The notes under the pieces are model-generated. The model made no database searches and was not told the DNA's origin. It worked only from the letters and a program-made list of their open reading frames with translations. From assembly GCA_937950325.1 (NCBI GenBank), contig CALFDJ010000036.1, forward strand, positions 17,787-81,786: DNA of 64,000 nucleotides, read 5' to 3'. Position numbers and translations under genes: made by a program. Each line of letters begins with the position of its first letter. Position 1 is the first letter of the stretch. Shown here in pieces: positions 19,101-27,340 of this stretch. This DNA comes from an uncultured Collinsella sp. (GTDB taxonomy: Bacteria; Actinomycetota; Coriobacteriia; Coriobacteriales; Coriobacteriaceae).

Positions 19101-20002
19101 CGGGGTATCCGCGTCGCCAGATGATGCACTTTGTGGACAAGAACAACCCCGAGAACATCATCGACGCCGCGGTAAAGCGCCAGAAGGATCGCGCGAGCGG
19201 CCAGACGTCGTTCTTCGATATGTTTGGCGACGTTGAGGGCTCGGGCTTTGAGGTGAGCGTACCCGATCCGGATGGCCAGGAGTGGGACCGCCACCTTAAG
19301 CTGAGCCAGGAGAAGGAGGTCCTGGGCATCTACGTCTCGGACCACCCGCTGCGCCCGTTTGAGTATGCACTTAGCAAAGCGCGCGACTTCTCGTTCTCGC
19401 AGATCGACACCGGCTACGAGGTTCAGAATCCTACGGGCGGCACCATCAACCAGGAGATTCCCGAGGGCAAGGCGCTGTGGTGGGCCGGCATGGTTTCGAG
19501 CGTGTCCAAGCGCGTGACCAAAAACGGCGACCCCATGGGCATCGTGCAGCTCGAGGACATGGAAGGCGAGGCCACGGTCGTGGTGTTCCCCAAGATCTAC
19601 AAGAAGGCCGAGGGGTATCTGTACGGCGAGGTCGATCCCGAGACCGGCGCGCAGCTGTCCGACGCGTTTGTGCGCATTAAGGGCAAGCTCGAGCGCTCGG
19701 ACCGCGGCGACCAGATCATCGCGCAGGAGATTGTGCCGCTGGAGCTTAGCGAGGAGAAAAACAAGCCCAAGGTCTTTGAGGTCATGGTGCCCAACAGCCG
19801 CTTTAGCCAGGGCAATATGGCGCGCCTGGCCACGGTGCTCACCACCAACCCGGGCGGCGACCGCGTGGAGATCTTTATTGAGCAAGTCGACGGGCGCGTG
19901 CTACGTGCCGAGGTACCAGCCAAGGTCAACGCACGCTCGATTCCGCTGCTGGCAGAGGCAAAGGCCATCGTCGGCAACCAAGGCCGCGTGACGGTTATCT
20001 AA
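16199..20002 (+). CDS. dnaE: DNA polymerase III subunit alpha
   Basis: This 1267-residue replicative polymerase carries an N-terminal PHP domain (HLHNHTVFSMLDG, residues 5-17), a polymerase palm with the catalytic aspartates in PDIDMDFDDERR (about 465-476) and LLKMDFLGLRTL, a fingers region with FNKSHSAGYA, and a C-terminal OB fold. One stretch is unusual: where most family members have LRRAMGKKK, this protein has SRIRKPVAKKK, followed by a longer segment rich in charged and aromatic residues (HWEDGSDETTYDHW). GGAG lies eight bases before the ATG. The SNF2 gene starts 28 bases after the stop, suggesting co-transcription. Confidence 0.96.
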   Translation: MAFVHLHNHTVFSMLDGATRIQDMVNRAVELGMPAVAITDHGYMYGVPDLALACDAVNHNTPEYKTWSHDKAFLEKDRRDELVEPDPEANPREHAQYVKDMAMWDERGNIDELKPPLVIKPIFGCEVYFTPDETLARDHKPELYHMILLAKDQEGYVNLMQTVSEAAVQGFYYKPRVTLDNLRRHAKGMICTSACIAGIIPKYIDRGDMEGAIKWAETFRDTFDPGDFYIEIQEHGITTDNGLTDEQMDRTLIDIAKQVGVKVIATNDFHYLRREDAPVQDVIMCIGMNAKVDDPNRMRMTGSEFYMKTEEEMRAMFPYCPEACDNTLEIADKCYVELDWDSIILPRFPLLDPGETHESQFRRECEKGLRQHYGDDWATREIGGVNIKERFEYEYKVICDKGFAAYFLIVAEYVQWAKDNGIGVGPGRGSAAGAIVAYAMNITAFDPLENGLMFERFLSPQRTEMPDIDMDFDDERRLEVVEHVRQLYGPEKVTHVITYSTIKAKQAINDAARVLDYPVYMGQRLSKMVSSDPKVKLKQVLDKQPGKEDLFNPDFAEAYKKDDDARRIIDTALSIEGLTRGEGVHACAVLICRDPVNEHVPTKLDTKGGVEITQYEGHTVADMGLLKMDFLGLRTLTVISKAKANIKKNFGIDIKEEEIPFDDPEIFKLMGSGHTAGVFQVESAGMTATIKNMKPTEYKHVVALIALYRPGPLGAGMVSSYINRMNGKEPAVSYDDRLDDILGETYGTMVYQEQVMLISVEMCGFSKGESDSRIRKPVAKKKIKLLTSTVLHWEDGSDETTYDHWMNGAIKNNYTREVAQKIWDDVLEFASYAFNKSHSAGYAILVMQTAWLKAHYPHEYMAAVLTSYTGKTDKIVHYVSACRHDGIPVLSPDVNESGTEFTATKEGVRFGLAGIRGVGTGVAQAIIAEREAGGPFKTLHDFVERVDSSQANRRVIESLIKAGAFDSTGYPRRQMMHFVDKNNPENIIDAAVKRQKDRASGQTSFFDMFGDVEGSGFEVSVPDPDGQEWDRHLKLSQEKEVLGIYVSDHPLRPFEYALSKARDFSFSQIDTGYEVQNPTGGTINQEIPEGKALWWAGMVSSVSKRVTKNGDPMGIVQLEDMEGEATVVVFPKIYKKAEGYLYGEVDPETGAQLSDAFVRIKGKLERSDRGDQIIAQEIVPLELSEEKNKPKVFEVMVPNSRFSQGNMARLATVLTTNPGGDRVEIFIEQVDGRVLRAEVPAKVNARSIPLLAEAKAIVGNQGRVTVI

Positions 20003-20030
20003 GCTACCCCGGGTGAGATTGGAGGAAGTG

Positions 20031-23000
20031 ATGGCGCAGGGGACGTTTGTGCAGGCGCTCCGGAAAGAGGCGGCGCTGAGCGGCACCTTTATGAAGGGGC
20101 GTTCGCTCATGCTCAACGGCGCCGTGCTGTCGATCGAGGACAGCGGCTCGCGCTTCTCCAAAAACGTGACGGTTGAGGGCTCGGTGCGCGGCTCGCGCGG
20201 CGACCTGTACAAGACGCATGTGGAACTCGACATGGACGAGCACGAGGTGATCGACTACGACTGCGATTGCCCCGCTGCCTATCGCTACCCCGGCATGTGC
20301 AAGCACGCCATCGCCACGGCGCTTGCGTATCTGGACGCAAGCGGCGCCGAGCCCGTCGAGGGCCTGCGCACACCGGTTCGCACGTTTACGGCGGCGCCTA
20401 AGCAAGCCGCGCGTCCTGCGTCTGCCGCACCGGCGGTCAACCCTAACTTTCCCTTCCCGGCGCCCGTCCCCACGAGCCCGAGCCTCATGAAGGCGCTCTC
20501 CGATCTTTCGGACGCGCGCATGGATGAGTTGGCGGGCATGCGCCGCAAGCTCGCCGGTACTGTCGACCCCGATGCCCCCAAGGCGGTGTTGGAGCCCTCG
20601 CTGGTGCCGTACTACAATCCGCTGTTTGCCGACCGCTTTAGCTGGGCGCTCGAGCTTCGCATCCGCTGCGGCTCGGTGTCCTACGTGGTCAAGGACATCG
20701 ACGGCATGGCCGCCGCCTACGTGCGCGGCGGCACGTTCTCGTACGGCAAGAAGCTCACATTCCTCCATACGCCCGAGGCCTTTGACGAGGTTTCGGTGCG
20801 TCTGCTCGACCTTGTTGTGGCAACGGTTGTGTATCTGAGCGACATCACAAGCTCGCGTTCGGCGTCGTACGATTTTGCACGCAGCGGTTTTGTCGCCGAG
20901 CGCCAGCTGCCGCTGTCCGAGCATGACATCGTATATGTGCTGGACTTGCTGCGTGGCCGGACCATCTCCTTTGAGCCCGCCTGGTCGCGGGGAACGACGA
21001 CGCATCGTTCCTACGAGGTAGCGGTTGAGTTGTCGCCGGTGGGGGAGGACGAGGCCTCGGCAAAACAACCGCCGCTCCTTGCCGCCAAGATCGCGCCGGC
21101 GGCCGGTGGCAGCTACGACCTGCGCCTGCCCGCCGATATGTACTGCTTTGCCTCGGGCGACGTTGCCTATCTGGTCGACGCGCACCGCGCGCGCCGCGCC
21201 GATGCGGCGTTTGCCCAGCATGCCGCACCGTTTCTGTCGCGTCTGCTGCCCTGTCGCGCGCCGGTCCATATCGCCGCCGAACAGGTGGGCGAATTCTGCC
21301 GCATGGCGCTGCCCGTGCTACGCGAATACACCGACCTCACCGCTCCCGCCGTGCTCGACACCGTGGCGCCCGAGCCGAGCTTTGCCATGGCAATCGGTGT
21401 CGATGATGGGTTTGTGACCTGCAAGATTACAGTTGCCTACGGCGACTGGTCGGCAGATCTCTTTAGCCTGGGCGCTCCGGGCAGCCTCTTCGAAGAGCAG
21501 CGACCGGGCGTGCCGCCGCGCGACGAGATAGCAGAGTTTCGCGTTATGGACACGGCGGCCCTGTATTTCGACTTTTACGAGGGTGGCCTGGCGTTTGAGG
21601 AGCGCGACGACGAGAGCCTGTTCCACTTGCTGACCGAGGGCCTGTCTGCCCTGTCCGAGCTGGGTGAGGTCATGCTCAGCGACCGCCTGCGCCAGGTCTC
21701 GGTTCGCCCTGCGCCCAAGCTCTCGGTGCGCGCGACCGTCAAGAGCAACCTGCTCGATGTCGAACTGGGCGCGAGCGGTCTTTCGGCGGCAGATCTTGCC
21801 ATCTATCTCGATTCATATAAGCGCCACCAGACGTTTGCGCGTCTCACGTCGGGCGACATCATTCGCCTGGACGAGGGTGCCCGCGCCGCGTTTGGCCTTG
21901 CCGAGGATTTGGGGGTCGATGCTGTCGACCTGCTCGACGGCGTTTCGCTTCCCGCGTCGAGCACCCTGTTCGTCGATAGCATGCTTGCGCGCACACCCGC
22001 GCTCGAGGCCGATCGCGACGCGGCGTTCCGCCGTACCGTCGAGCGCCTGGACACGCTCGGCAAGATGGACTTTACGGTGCCGGCATCGCTCAAGGCAACG
22101 ATGCGCGGCTACCAGGTCGACGGCTACCAGTGGCTTGGCTCGCTCGAACACCTGGGCCTTGGCGGCATCTTGGCCGACGATATGGGCCTGGGCAAAACAC
22201 TGCAGATGATTGCGCACATTCTGGCGCGCGTGGAGGCGGGGGATACCAAGCCCACGCTCGTGGTATGCCCCGCGTCGCTCGTGTACAACTGGACTGCCGA
22301 GTTGGAGCGCTTTGCGCCCTCGCTTGATGTGTGCGCCATCGTGGGCGCCAAGGCGCAGCGTCGCGTACAGATTGCCGGCGTGGCCGAGCATAACGTGGTT
22401 GTAACGTCGTATGACCTTATGCGACGCGATATCGACGAGTACGTCGAGCAGGACTTTGCCCGTGTGGTGCTCGATGAGGCACAGTACATTAAAAACCCGC
22501 TCACGCAGGTGGCGCGCGCCGCCAAGCGCCTGCCGGCCGGTGTGCGCTTTGCCCTGACGGGCACGCCCATCGAAAACCGCTTGTCCGAGCTCTGGAGCAT
22601 CTTCGACTTTTTGATGCCGGGCCTGCTTGGCACGCGCGAGTCGTTTGCCAAGCGCTTCGAAAGCCCAGTCGAGCACGCCGAGGGTGACAGCGCCGCTCGT
22701 CTGCAGGCGCTCGTGTCGCCGTTTGTGCTGCGCCGTGTTAAGGAAGACGTGGTGGCCGACCTGCCCGAGAAGATCGAAGACACCGTCATGGCGCAGCTCA
22801 CCGGCGAGCAGCGCAAGCTCTACCTGGCCAACCAGGACCGCATCGCCCAGCAGGTGCAGCATCGTGAGGCATCCGAGTTTAAGAAAGACAAGCTCAAGGT
22901 GCTCGCCGAGCTCACCAAGCTGCGCCAGATCTGCTGCGACCCGCATCTACACTACGAGGACTACAAGGCGGGGAGCGCCAAGCTCGACGCCTGCATGGAG

Positions 23001-23495
23001 CTCGTGCACGGTGCGCTCGACGGCGGGCATCGCATCCTGTTGTTCAGCCAGTTTACGGGCATGCTCGACATCATCGGCAAGCGCCTGGCCAAGGAGGACA
23101 TTGGCTTTCTTAAGCTCACGGGCGCTTCGTCCAAGGAGAGCCGCGCCAAGATGGTCGCGCAGTTCCAGGAGGGCGAGGTTCCGGTGTTTCTGATCTCGCT
23201 CAAGGCGGGCGGCGTGGGCCTCAACCTGACGGCGGCCGACGTGGTCATTCACTACGACCCGTGGTGGAACGTGGCCGCGCAGGACCAGGCGACCGACCGC
23301 GCGCACCGTATTGGCCAGCAACATACCGTGACCGTGTACAAGCTCATCGCCAAGGACACGATCGAGGAGCGCATCATGCAGATGCAGGAGTCCAAGCGCG
23401 GCCTGGTCAACAGCGTGCTCGGCGGCGACGGCATCTCCTCGGCGCTGTTTACCCGCGAGGATGTTCTGGCGCTGCTCAGCGGCGACGGGCGCTAG
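20031..23495 (+). CDS. SWIM zinc finger and SNF2-family DEAD/DEAH helicase
   Basis: This protein of 1154 residues starts at the ATG at 20031, five bases after GGAGG; an in-frame codon at 20013 lacks such a site. Near residues 67-90 is a SWIM-type zinc motif (DCDCPAAYRYPGMCKHA). After a variable region the SNF2 core follows: DDMGLGKTLQM (Walker A), VVCPASLVYNW, LDEAQYIKNP (Walker B), ALTGTPIENRL, then the C-terminal RecA lobe with LLFSQFT, SLKAGGVGLNLT and DRAHRIGQ. It fits the HepA/Snf2 ATPases that remodel DNA-protein complexes. It probably shares a transcript with dnaE, suggesting a role in replication or repair. Confidence 0.9.
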   Translation: MAQGTFVQALRKEAALSGTFMKGRSLMLNGAVLSIEDSGSRFSKNVTVEGSVRGSRGDLYKTHVELDMDEHEVIDYDCDCPAAYRYPGMCKHAIATALAYLDASGAEPVEGLRTPVRTFTAAPKQAARPASAAPAVNPNFPFPAPVPTSPSLMKALSDLSDARMDELAGMRRKLAGTVDPDAPKAVLEPSLVPYYNPLFADRFSWALELRIRCGSVSYVVKDIDGMAAAYVRGGTFSYGKKLTFLHTPEAFDEVSVRLLDLVVATVVYLSDITSSRSASYDFARSGFVAERQLPLSEHDIVYVLDLLRGRTISFEPAWSRGTTTHRSYEVAVELSPVGEDEASAKQPPLLAAKIAPAAGGSYDLRLPADMYCFASGDVAYLVDAHRARRADAAFAQHAAPFLSRLLPCRAPVHIAAEQVGEFCRMALPVLREYTDLTAPAVLDTVAPEPSFAMAIGVDDGFVTCKITVAYGDWSADLFSLGAPGSLFEEQRPGVPPRDEIAEFRVMDTAALYFDFYEGGLAFEERDDESLFHLLTEGLSALSELGEVMLSDRLRQVSVRPAPKLSVRATVKSNLLDVELGASGLSAADLAIYLDSYKRHQTFARLTSGDIIRLDEGARAAFGLAEDLGVDAVDLLDGVSLPASSTLFVDSMLARTPALEADRDAAFRRTVERLDTLGKMDFTVPASLKATMRGYQVDGYQWLGSLEHLGLGGILADDMGLGKTLQMIAHILARVEAGDTKPTLVVCPASLVYNWTAELERFAPSLDVCAIVGAKAQRRVQIAGVAEHNVVVTSYDLMRRDIDEYVEQDFARVVLDEAQYIKNPLTQVARAAKRLPAGVRFALTGTPIENRLSELWSIFDFLMPGLLGTRESFAKRFESPVEHAEGDSAARLQALVSPFVLRRVKEDVVADLPEKIEDTVMAQLTGEQRKLYLANQDRIAQQVQHREASEFKKDKLKVLAELTKLRQICCDPHLHYEDYKAGSAKLDACMELVHGALDGGHRILLFSQFTGMLDIIGKRLAKEDIGFLKLTGASSKESRAKMVAQFQEGEVPVFLISLKAGGVGLNLTAADVVIHYDPWWNVAAQDQATDRAHRIGQQHTVTVYKLIAKDTIEERIMQMQESKRGLVNSVLGGDGISSALFTREDVLALLSGDGR

Positions 23496-23595
23496 CCTCG
23501 CTCGTTATGTGTTCATTTGCGATGCCGTGGATGGTTCGCTTGCCTTTGGGCATAAGAACCTCAAGAACATCGGCACATCAGCAAAGGAGAACATC

Positions 23596-23958
23596 ATGGC
23601 GAAATTCTTTAAGGACCCCGATGGCAAGCTCATTGCCGCCCTGGGCAACGACGTTGCAACCCCTGCCGGCTGCACGGAGCTGACCGCGAACACCGAGGAC
23701 GCGGCGCACGAGAAGCACGTGCCCGTCGTCGAGAGCGAGCGCGACGGTCACGTAATCCGTGCGCGCGTGGGCTCGGTCGAGCATCCTATGGTGCCCGAGC
23801 ACTACATCGAGTGGATTGCCCTTGAGGCCGAGGGCCGTCTGGAGGTCCATTACCTCCAGCCCGGCATGAAGCCCGCGACGTTTTTTGCCGGCGGCTCCAA
23901 GACCGGTACCGTCTATGCCTATTGCAACCTGCACGGGCTGTGGTCCGCGACGTTCTAG
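23596..23958 (+). CDS. Desulfoferrodoxin-type superoxide reductase
   Basis: This 120-residue protein has the superoxide reductase iron centre: H41 in EKHVP, H63 in EHPM, H69, then C110 and H113 in YCNLHGLW. These four His and one Cys bind the reactive iron that reduces superoxide to peroxide without making oxygen, which suits an anaerobe. The N-terminal region has only one Cys (C26), so the Cys4 rubredoxin-like site of two-iron desulfoferrodoxins is missing and the protein is nearer the neelaredoxin class. The ATG at 23596 is preceded by AAAGGAG. A terminator-like hairpin follows. Confidence 0.9.
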   Translation: MAKFFKDPDGKLIAALGNDVATPAGCTELTANTEDAAHEKHVPVVESERDGHVIRARVGSVEHPMVPEHYIEWIALEAEGRLEVHYLQPGMKPATFFAGGSKTGTVYAYCNLHGLWSATF

Positions 23959-24004
23959 GAGCGCGCCCCCGCTCGGGGTATCATAGCTAGCATATGCACA
24001 TGCG

Positions 24005-24037
24005 AGCGCCGACTGCATCATGCGGCCGGCGCTTTTA
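24005..24037 (+). terminator. Rho-independent terminator after the superoxide reductase
   Basis: An AGCGCCG/CGGCGCT stem (24005-24011 with 24027-24033), with an inner GCA/TGC pairing, is followed by TTTAC. It lies about 40 bases before the next gene and could also act in that gene's leader. Confidence 0.65.
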
Positions 24038-24075
24038 CTACGACAACGATGGTTTACGACGGAAAGGGCTGAGCC

Positions 24076-26061
24076 ATGAAGCTCGCACTTGCACAGATCG
24101 ATATGCGCCTGGGTGATATTGAGGGTATCTGCGGTCGCATCGAGGACCAGGCGCGCCTGGCCCATGAGCGCGGTGCGCGCGTGTTGTGCGTGCCGGCTCC
24201 GCTCTTTATGGGAGCCCTGCCCGGCGGCCTGGTGGGCGCTGCCGACTTTGAGCACGACATACTTGCCGGCTTGACCGGCGTCGCCGAGCGTATCCAAGAG
24301 CTCGATATGATCTGCATCGTGCCCGCGGCAGTTTCGTTTGAGGGCCAGCCCCTGCTCGACTACATGATGCTCAAGGACGGCCATGTGGTGCCGGCCCGTT
24401 CGAGTATTGCCTTGCAGCGTGGCGAGAACAACGACACGCGTTGGGCGCCGCCGGTGTTCGACGTGGACGGCGTGCGCATCGCCGTGATTTTTGACTTGGA
24501 CCGCGAGCTCGAGATGTTGCCGACCGGCGTCGACCTCATTGCGTATTTCCAATTCAACGCGTTTGACATGACCGACCGCGAGACTGCCGCCATTGCCGCC
24601 GTTCGCAGCGGCGCCTACCGCAAGATCGCATCCAAGCGCAGCGTGTGGTTTGCCTGCATGGCGCCGGTCGGCGCCTATGACGAGTCGGTGTATACCGGCG
24701 GTTCGTTTGTGCTCGACGACTGCGGTCGCGTGGTGGCCCAGGCGCCGTGTTTTGAGGAGAGCCTCCTGGTTCAGGAGATTCAGCGCGGCGTGATGCTCGA
24801 TGCCCTGGAAGATCACGAACTGCCCGAGTTCCGTTCCGAGGAGTGGCTGTGGCAGGCGCTGGTGCTCGCCGTGCGCGACAACGCCCGAGCCCGCGGTGCG
24901 TCGCGTGCTGTGGTGGCACTCGAGGGTGACTTGCCGTCGTCCCTGCTGGCGGCGCTGGCCGTCGACGCTCTGGGCCCGCGCAATGTGATTGGCCTGGTGC
25001 TGGGGCGCAACCGTATCTTTACGCCGGCGCAGGAAGAGGCCGAGGCTGCCCGCTGTGCCGCCGTCCGCGCCATCGCCGAGCGTTTGCACATTCGCACCGT
25101 CGAGCGCGATGCACCGGATGCGGCGCGTGTGCTCGATCGCGACGTGTCGGCGGGCGATTCCGAGCGTCTGCGCTCGCGCACGCTGGGCCTCATGTTGGAG
25201 GACACGGCGCTCGAGCTGGGTGCGATGGCGCTGAGCCCGCTGTCCAAAACCGAGTACGCGCTGGCGGCGCCGGCGCTTTGCGGCGGCTACCAGGGCGACT
25301 TTGCGCCCTTTGGCGATGTGTACCTGTCGACGCTTGAGTTTGTGGCGCGCGTGCGCAACCGCACGTCTGCCGTGGTGCCCCAAGAGCTCGTGACGCTCAA
25401 CGCGGTGGAAGACTGCATGGAGCGAGTGTTGGCGCAGGCGCTCTCGACGCTCGATGGTCCGGTCGATATGCTCGACCGCGCGGCACAGCTGCTCGGCGGG
25501 CTTGAGCCGGGTGAGGCCGATGGCGCGCTCGAGGCGCACGTGGACCGCAGCCGACCCTTCGACGACATCCCGATGGCCGCTGGCAAGCCTGAGGCCTGCT
25601 CGCTGCTGCTGATGCTCGTGCGTCAGGGCGAGGCCGCCCGCCGCATGCTGCCGACGGCGCCGATCGTCTCGGCCCGTTCGTTTGCCGAGCGTGCCTGGCC
25701 GTATATGCTCGCGTGGTCCGACCTGGGGCTTAACGGCAAGGAGCGTATGACGGTCGATTCGCTGGCGCGCGCCGAGGTGCGCCGTTTTGCTGACGAGGAT
25801 ACGAGCGAGCGCGTGCGAAACGAGATGATGGGCGTGCTGGGCGAGCTACTGGGTATTTCGCCCGAGCAGATGGAGGAGCTGCGCTCTGAGGACGGTCAGC
25901 GTCGTTTGCATGAGGGAATGAAAAAGTTCGAGGGCGAGGTTCAGGACGCCATCGATAAGATGATGGGCGGTCAGGGCGGCTCGCAAGGTAGTCCCCAGGG
26001 TGGTCCGATGCCGCATCCGCCGGTGGATCCGAGGCAGTTCCCCTTTTTCTCGCAGAACTAA
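24076..26061 (+). CDS. NAD-synthetase (NadE)-like protein with degenerate nitrilase and synthetase sites
   Basis: This 661-residue protein has the two-domain layout of glutamine-dependent NAD synthetase: an N-terminal nitrilase-type amidase (residues 1-270) and an ammonia-dependent synthetase domain (about 275-500). Family stretches survive (TGGSFVLDDCGRVVAQAP, AVDALGPRNVIGLVLGR, FAPFGDVY). Every key residue seems lost: the amidase Glu aligns with A41, the Lys with S109 and the Cys with F139, and the synthetase P-loop SGGIDS reads EGDLPS. A C-terminal extension of about 150 residues ends in a G/Q/P-rich tail. It is probably not an active NAD synthetase; a structural or regulatory role is possible but unknown. 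No obvious frame damage is present, so it appears maintained. Confidence 0.8.
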   Translation: MKLALAQIDMRLGDIEGICGRIEDQARLAHERGARVLCVPAPLFMGALPGGLVGAADFEHDILAGLTGVAERIQELDMICIVPAAVSFEGQPLLDYMMLKDGHVVPARSSIALQRGENNDTRWAPPVFDVDGVRIAVIFDLDRELEMLPTGVDLIAYFQFNAFDMTDRETAAIAAVRSGAYRKIASKRSVWFACMAPVGAYDESVYTGGSFVLDDCGRVVAQAPCFEESLLVQEIQRGVMLDALEDHELPEFRSEEWLWQALVLAVRDNARARGASRAVVALEGDLPSSLLAALAVDALGPRNVIGLVLGRNRIFTPAQEEAEAARCAAVRAIAERLHIRTVERDAPDAARVLDRDVSAGDSERLRSRTLGLMLEDTALELGAMALSPLSKTEYALAAPALCGGYQGDFAPFGDVYLSTLEFVARVRNRTSAVVPQELVTLNAVEDCMERVLAQALSTLDGPVDMLDRAAQLLGGLEPGEADGALEAHVDRSRPFDDIPMAAGKPEACSLLLMLVRQGEAARRMLPTAPIVSARSFAERAWPYMLAWSDLGLNGKERMTVDSLARAEVRRFADEDTSERVRNEMMGVLGELLGISPEQMEELRSEDGQRRLHEGMKKFEGEVQDAIDKMMGGQGGSQGSPQGGPMPHPPVDPRQFPFFSQN

Positions 26062-26129
26062 CTATGGGATAGGATTCGCTTCCAACCCCGACACTTCAAC
26101 TGAGCATCTTGGCCCCGTTGTGTTATTCT

Positions 26130-26143
26130 AGAACAGACGTTCG
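26130..26143 (+). promoter_or_regulatory. LexA (SOS) box upstream of ruvCAB
   Basis: AGAACAGACGTTCG contains GAAC-N4-GTTC with a central AGAC that fits the Gram-positive/actinobacterial LexA consensus (GAACRNRYGTTC). It is 56 bases before the ruvC start and directly follows a -10-like TATTCT at 26124-26129. Confidence 0.7.
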
Positions 26144-26198
26144 TGAATGATGCGCGGGGCCTTGTCTTGCGCTGTGCTTGTGGCGAGGGGAGGTCGGC

Positions 26199-26720
26199 TT
26201 GGTTATCTTGGGCATTGACCCCGGTTTGGCTCATACGGGTTGGGGGATTATCGAGGAGCGGCGTGGCGAGGTTCGCTGCCGTGCCTACGGTTGCATCGAG
26301 ACCAGCGCGGGCAGCCCGCTCGCGGTGCGCCTGTCGCATATCGCCCGTGACCTTAAGGATGTCGTCGAGCGTTATCGGCCCGACACAGCTGCTGTCGAGA
26401 GCATCTACTTTGGCGCCAACGTTCGTTCGGCCATCCCCACGGCGCATGCCCGCGGTGCTGCGCTTGTGGCGCTTTCGGAGTGCGCGCTCGAGATTGGCGA
26501 GTACACGCCCATGCAGATCAAACAGGCTGTGGTGGGCACCGGCGCCGCGGACAAGCGACAGGTCGCCTACATGGTACGCACGCTCACGCAGCTCGACCAC
26601 GACCCGCATCCCGACCATGCCGCCGATGCCCTGGCCTGCGCCATCTGCCACGTAAACCTCAGCCGCACCCGCGCCCTCACCGGTGGCGAGTTCTATCAAC
26701 AGAGAGGAACCGGATACTGA
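26199..26720 (+). CDS. ruvC: Holliday junction endonuclease RuvC
   Basis: This encodes a resolvase of 173 residues that cuts Holliday junctions as a dimer. The four acidic catalytic residues are visible: Asp in GIDPG near the N-terminus, Glu in VESIYFG, and two Asp in HPDHAADALACA. The start is taken as TTG at 26199, five bases after GGGGAGG (26187-26193), because the IDPG motif is expected about six residues in; a TTG at 26178 is also in frame. The stop codon overlaps the ruvA ATG by one base. With ruvA and ruvB it forms a classical operon under the LexA-type box. Confidence 0.95.
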   Translation: MVILGIDPGLAHTGWGIIEERRGEVRCRAYGCIETSAGSPLAVRLSHIARDLKDVVERYRPDTAAVESIYFGANVRSAIPTAHARGAALVALSECALEIGEYTPMQIKQAVVGTGAADKRQVAYMVRTLTQLDHDPHPDHAADALACAICHVNLSRTRALTGGEFYQQRGTGY

Positions 26721-27340
26721 TGATTTCCCAGCTCCATGGAACGCTTGTCGAGGCCACGATGAGCTCTGCTGTCGTCGATGTGTCGGGCGTTGGCTTTGAG
26801 CTCGGCATCTCGGGCAGCACTGCGGCCACGTTGCCGACGCCCGGCGGCGAGGTCCGCCTCTATACGCGTATGCAGGTGCGCGAGGACGCCATGACACTTT
26901 TCGGTTTTTCCTCCAAGGATGAGCGCACGATGTTCGATCGGCTCGTGTCCGTCTCGGGCGTTGGCCCGCGCTTGGCGCTCGCCGTGCTTTCCACCTATAC
27001 CGTGGGGCAGCTGTATTCGCTGGTGATGGCCGAGGACGACAAGGGCATGGCCAAGGTACCCGGTGTGGGCAAAAAGACAGCTCAGCGCCTGATCCTGGAA
27101 CTCAAGAGCACCTTTGCCAAGGATAAAGGCTTTGTGCCGGTCGACGTGATTCCCGGACAGGTTGCGATGCCCGTGCCCGCTGCCGCTCCCTCGGCGATCG
27201 ACGATGCCCGTGCGGCACTCCTTTCCATGGGCTTTAGCCCGCAGGAGACCGATGTTGCCCTGAGCGGGTATGATGGGCAGAATATGCGTGTCGAGGATCT
27301 GCTCGGCGCGGCGCTTAAGCGACTCGGAATGGATGCGTGA
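26720..27340 (+). CDS. ruvA: Holliday junction branch migration protein RuvA
   Basis: This 206-residue DNA-binding subunit holds the four-way junction and loads RuvB. It begins MISQLHGTLVEA and has the OB fold, then paired helix-hairpin-helix motifs (VSGVGPRLALAVL and VPGVGKKTAQRLILEL), a flexible P/A-rich linker and a C-terminal UBA-like domain (ARAALLSMGFSPQE) that contacts RuvB. TGATG junctions with ruvC upstream and ruvB downstream indicate coupled translation. Confidence 0.96.
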   Translation: MISQLHGTLVEATMSSAVVDVSGVGFELGISGSTAATLPTPGGEVRLYTRMQVREDAMTLFGFSSKDERTMFDRLVSVSGVGPRLALAVLSTYTVGQLYSLVMAEDDKGMAKVPGVGKKTAQRLILELKSTFAKDKGFVPVDVIPGQVAMPVPAAAPSAIDDARAALLSMGFSPQETDVALSGYDGQNMRVEDLLGAALKRLGMDA

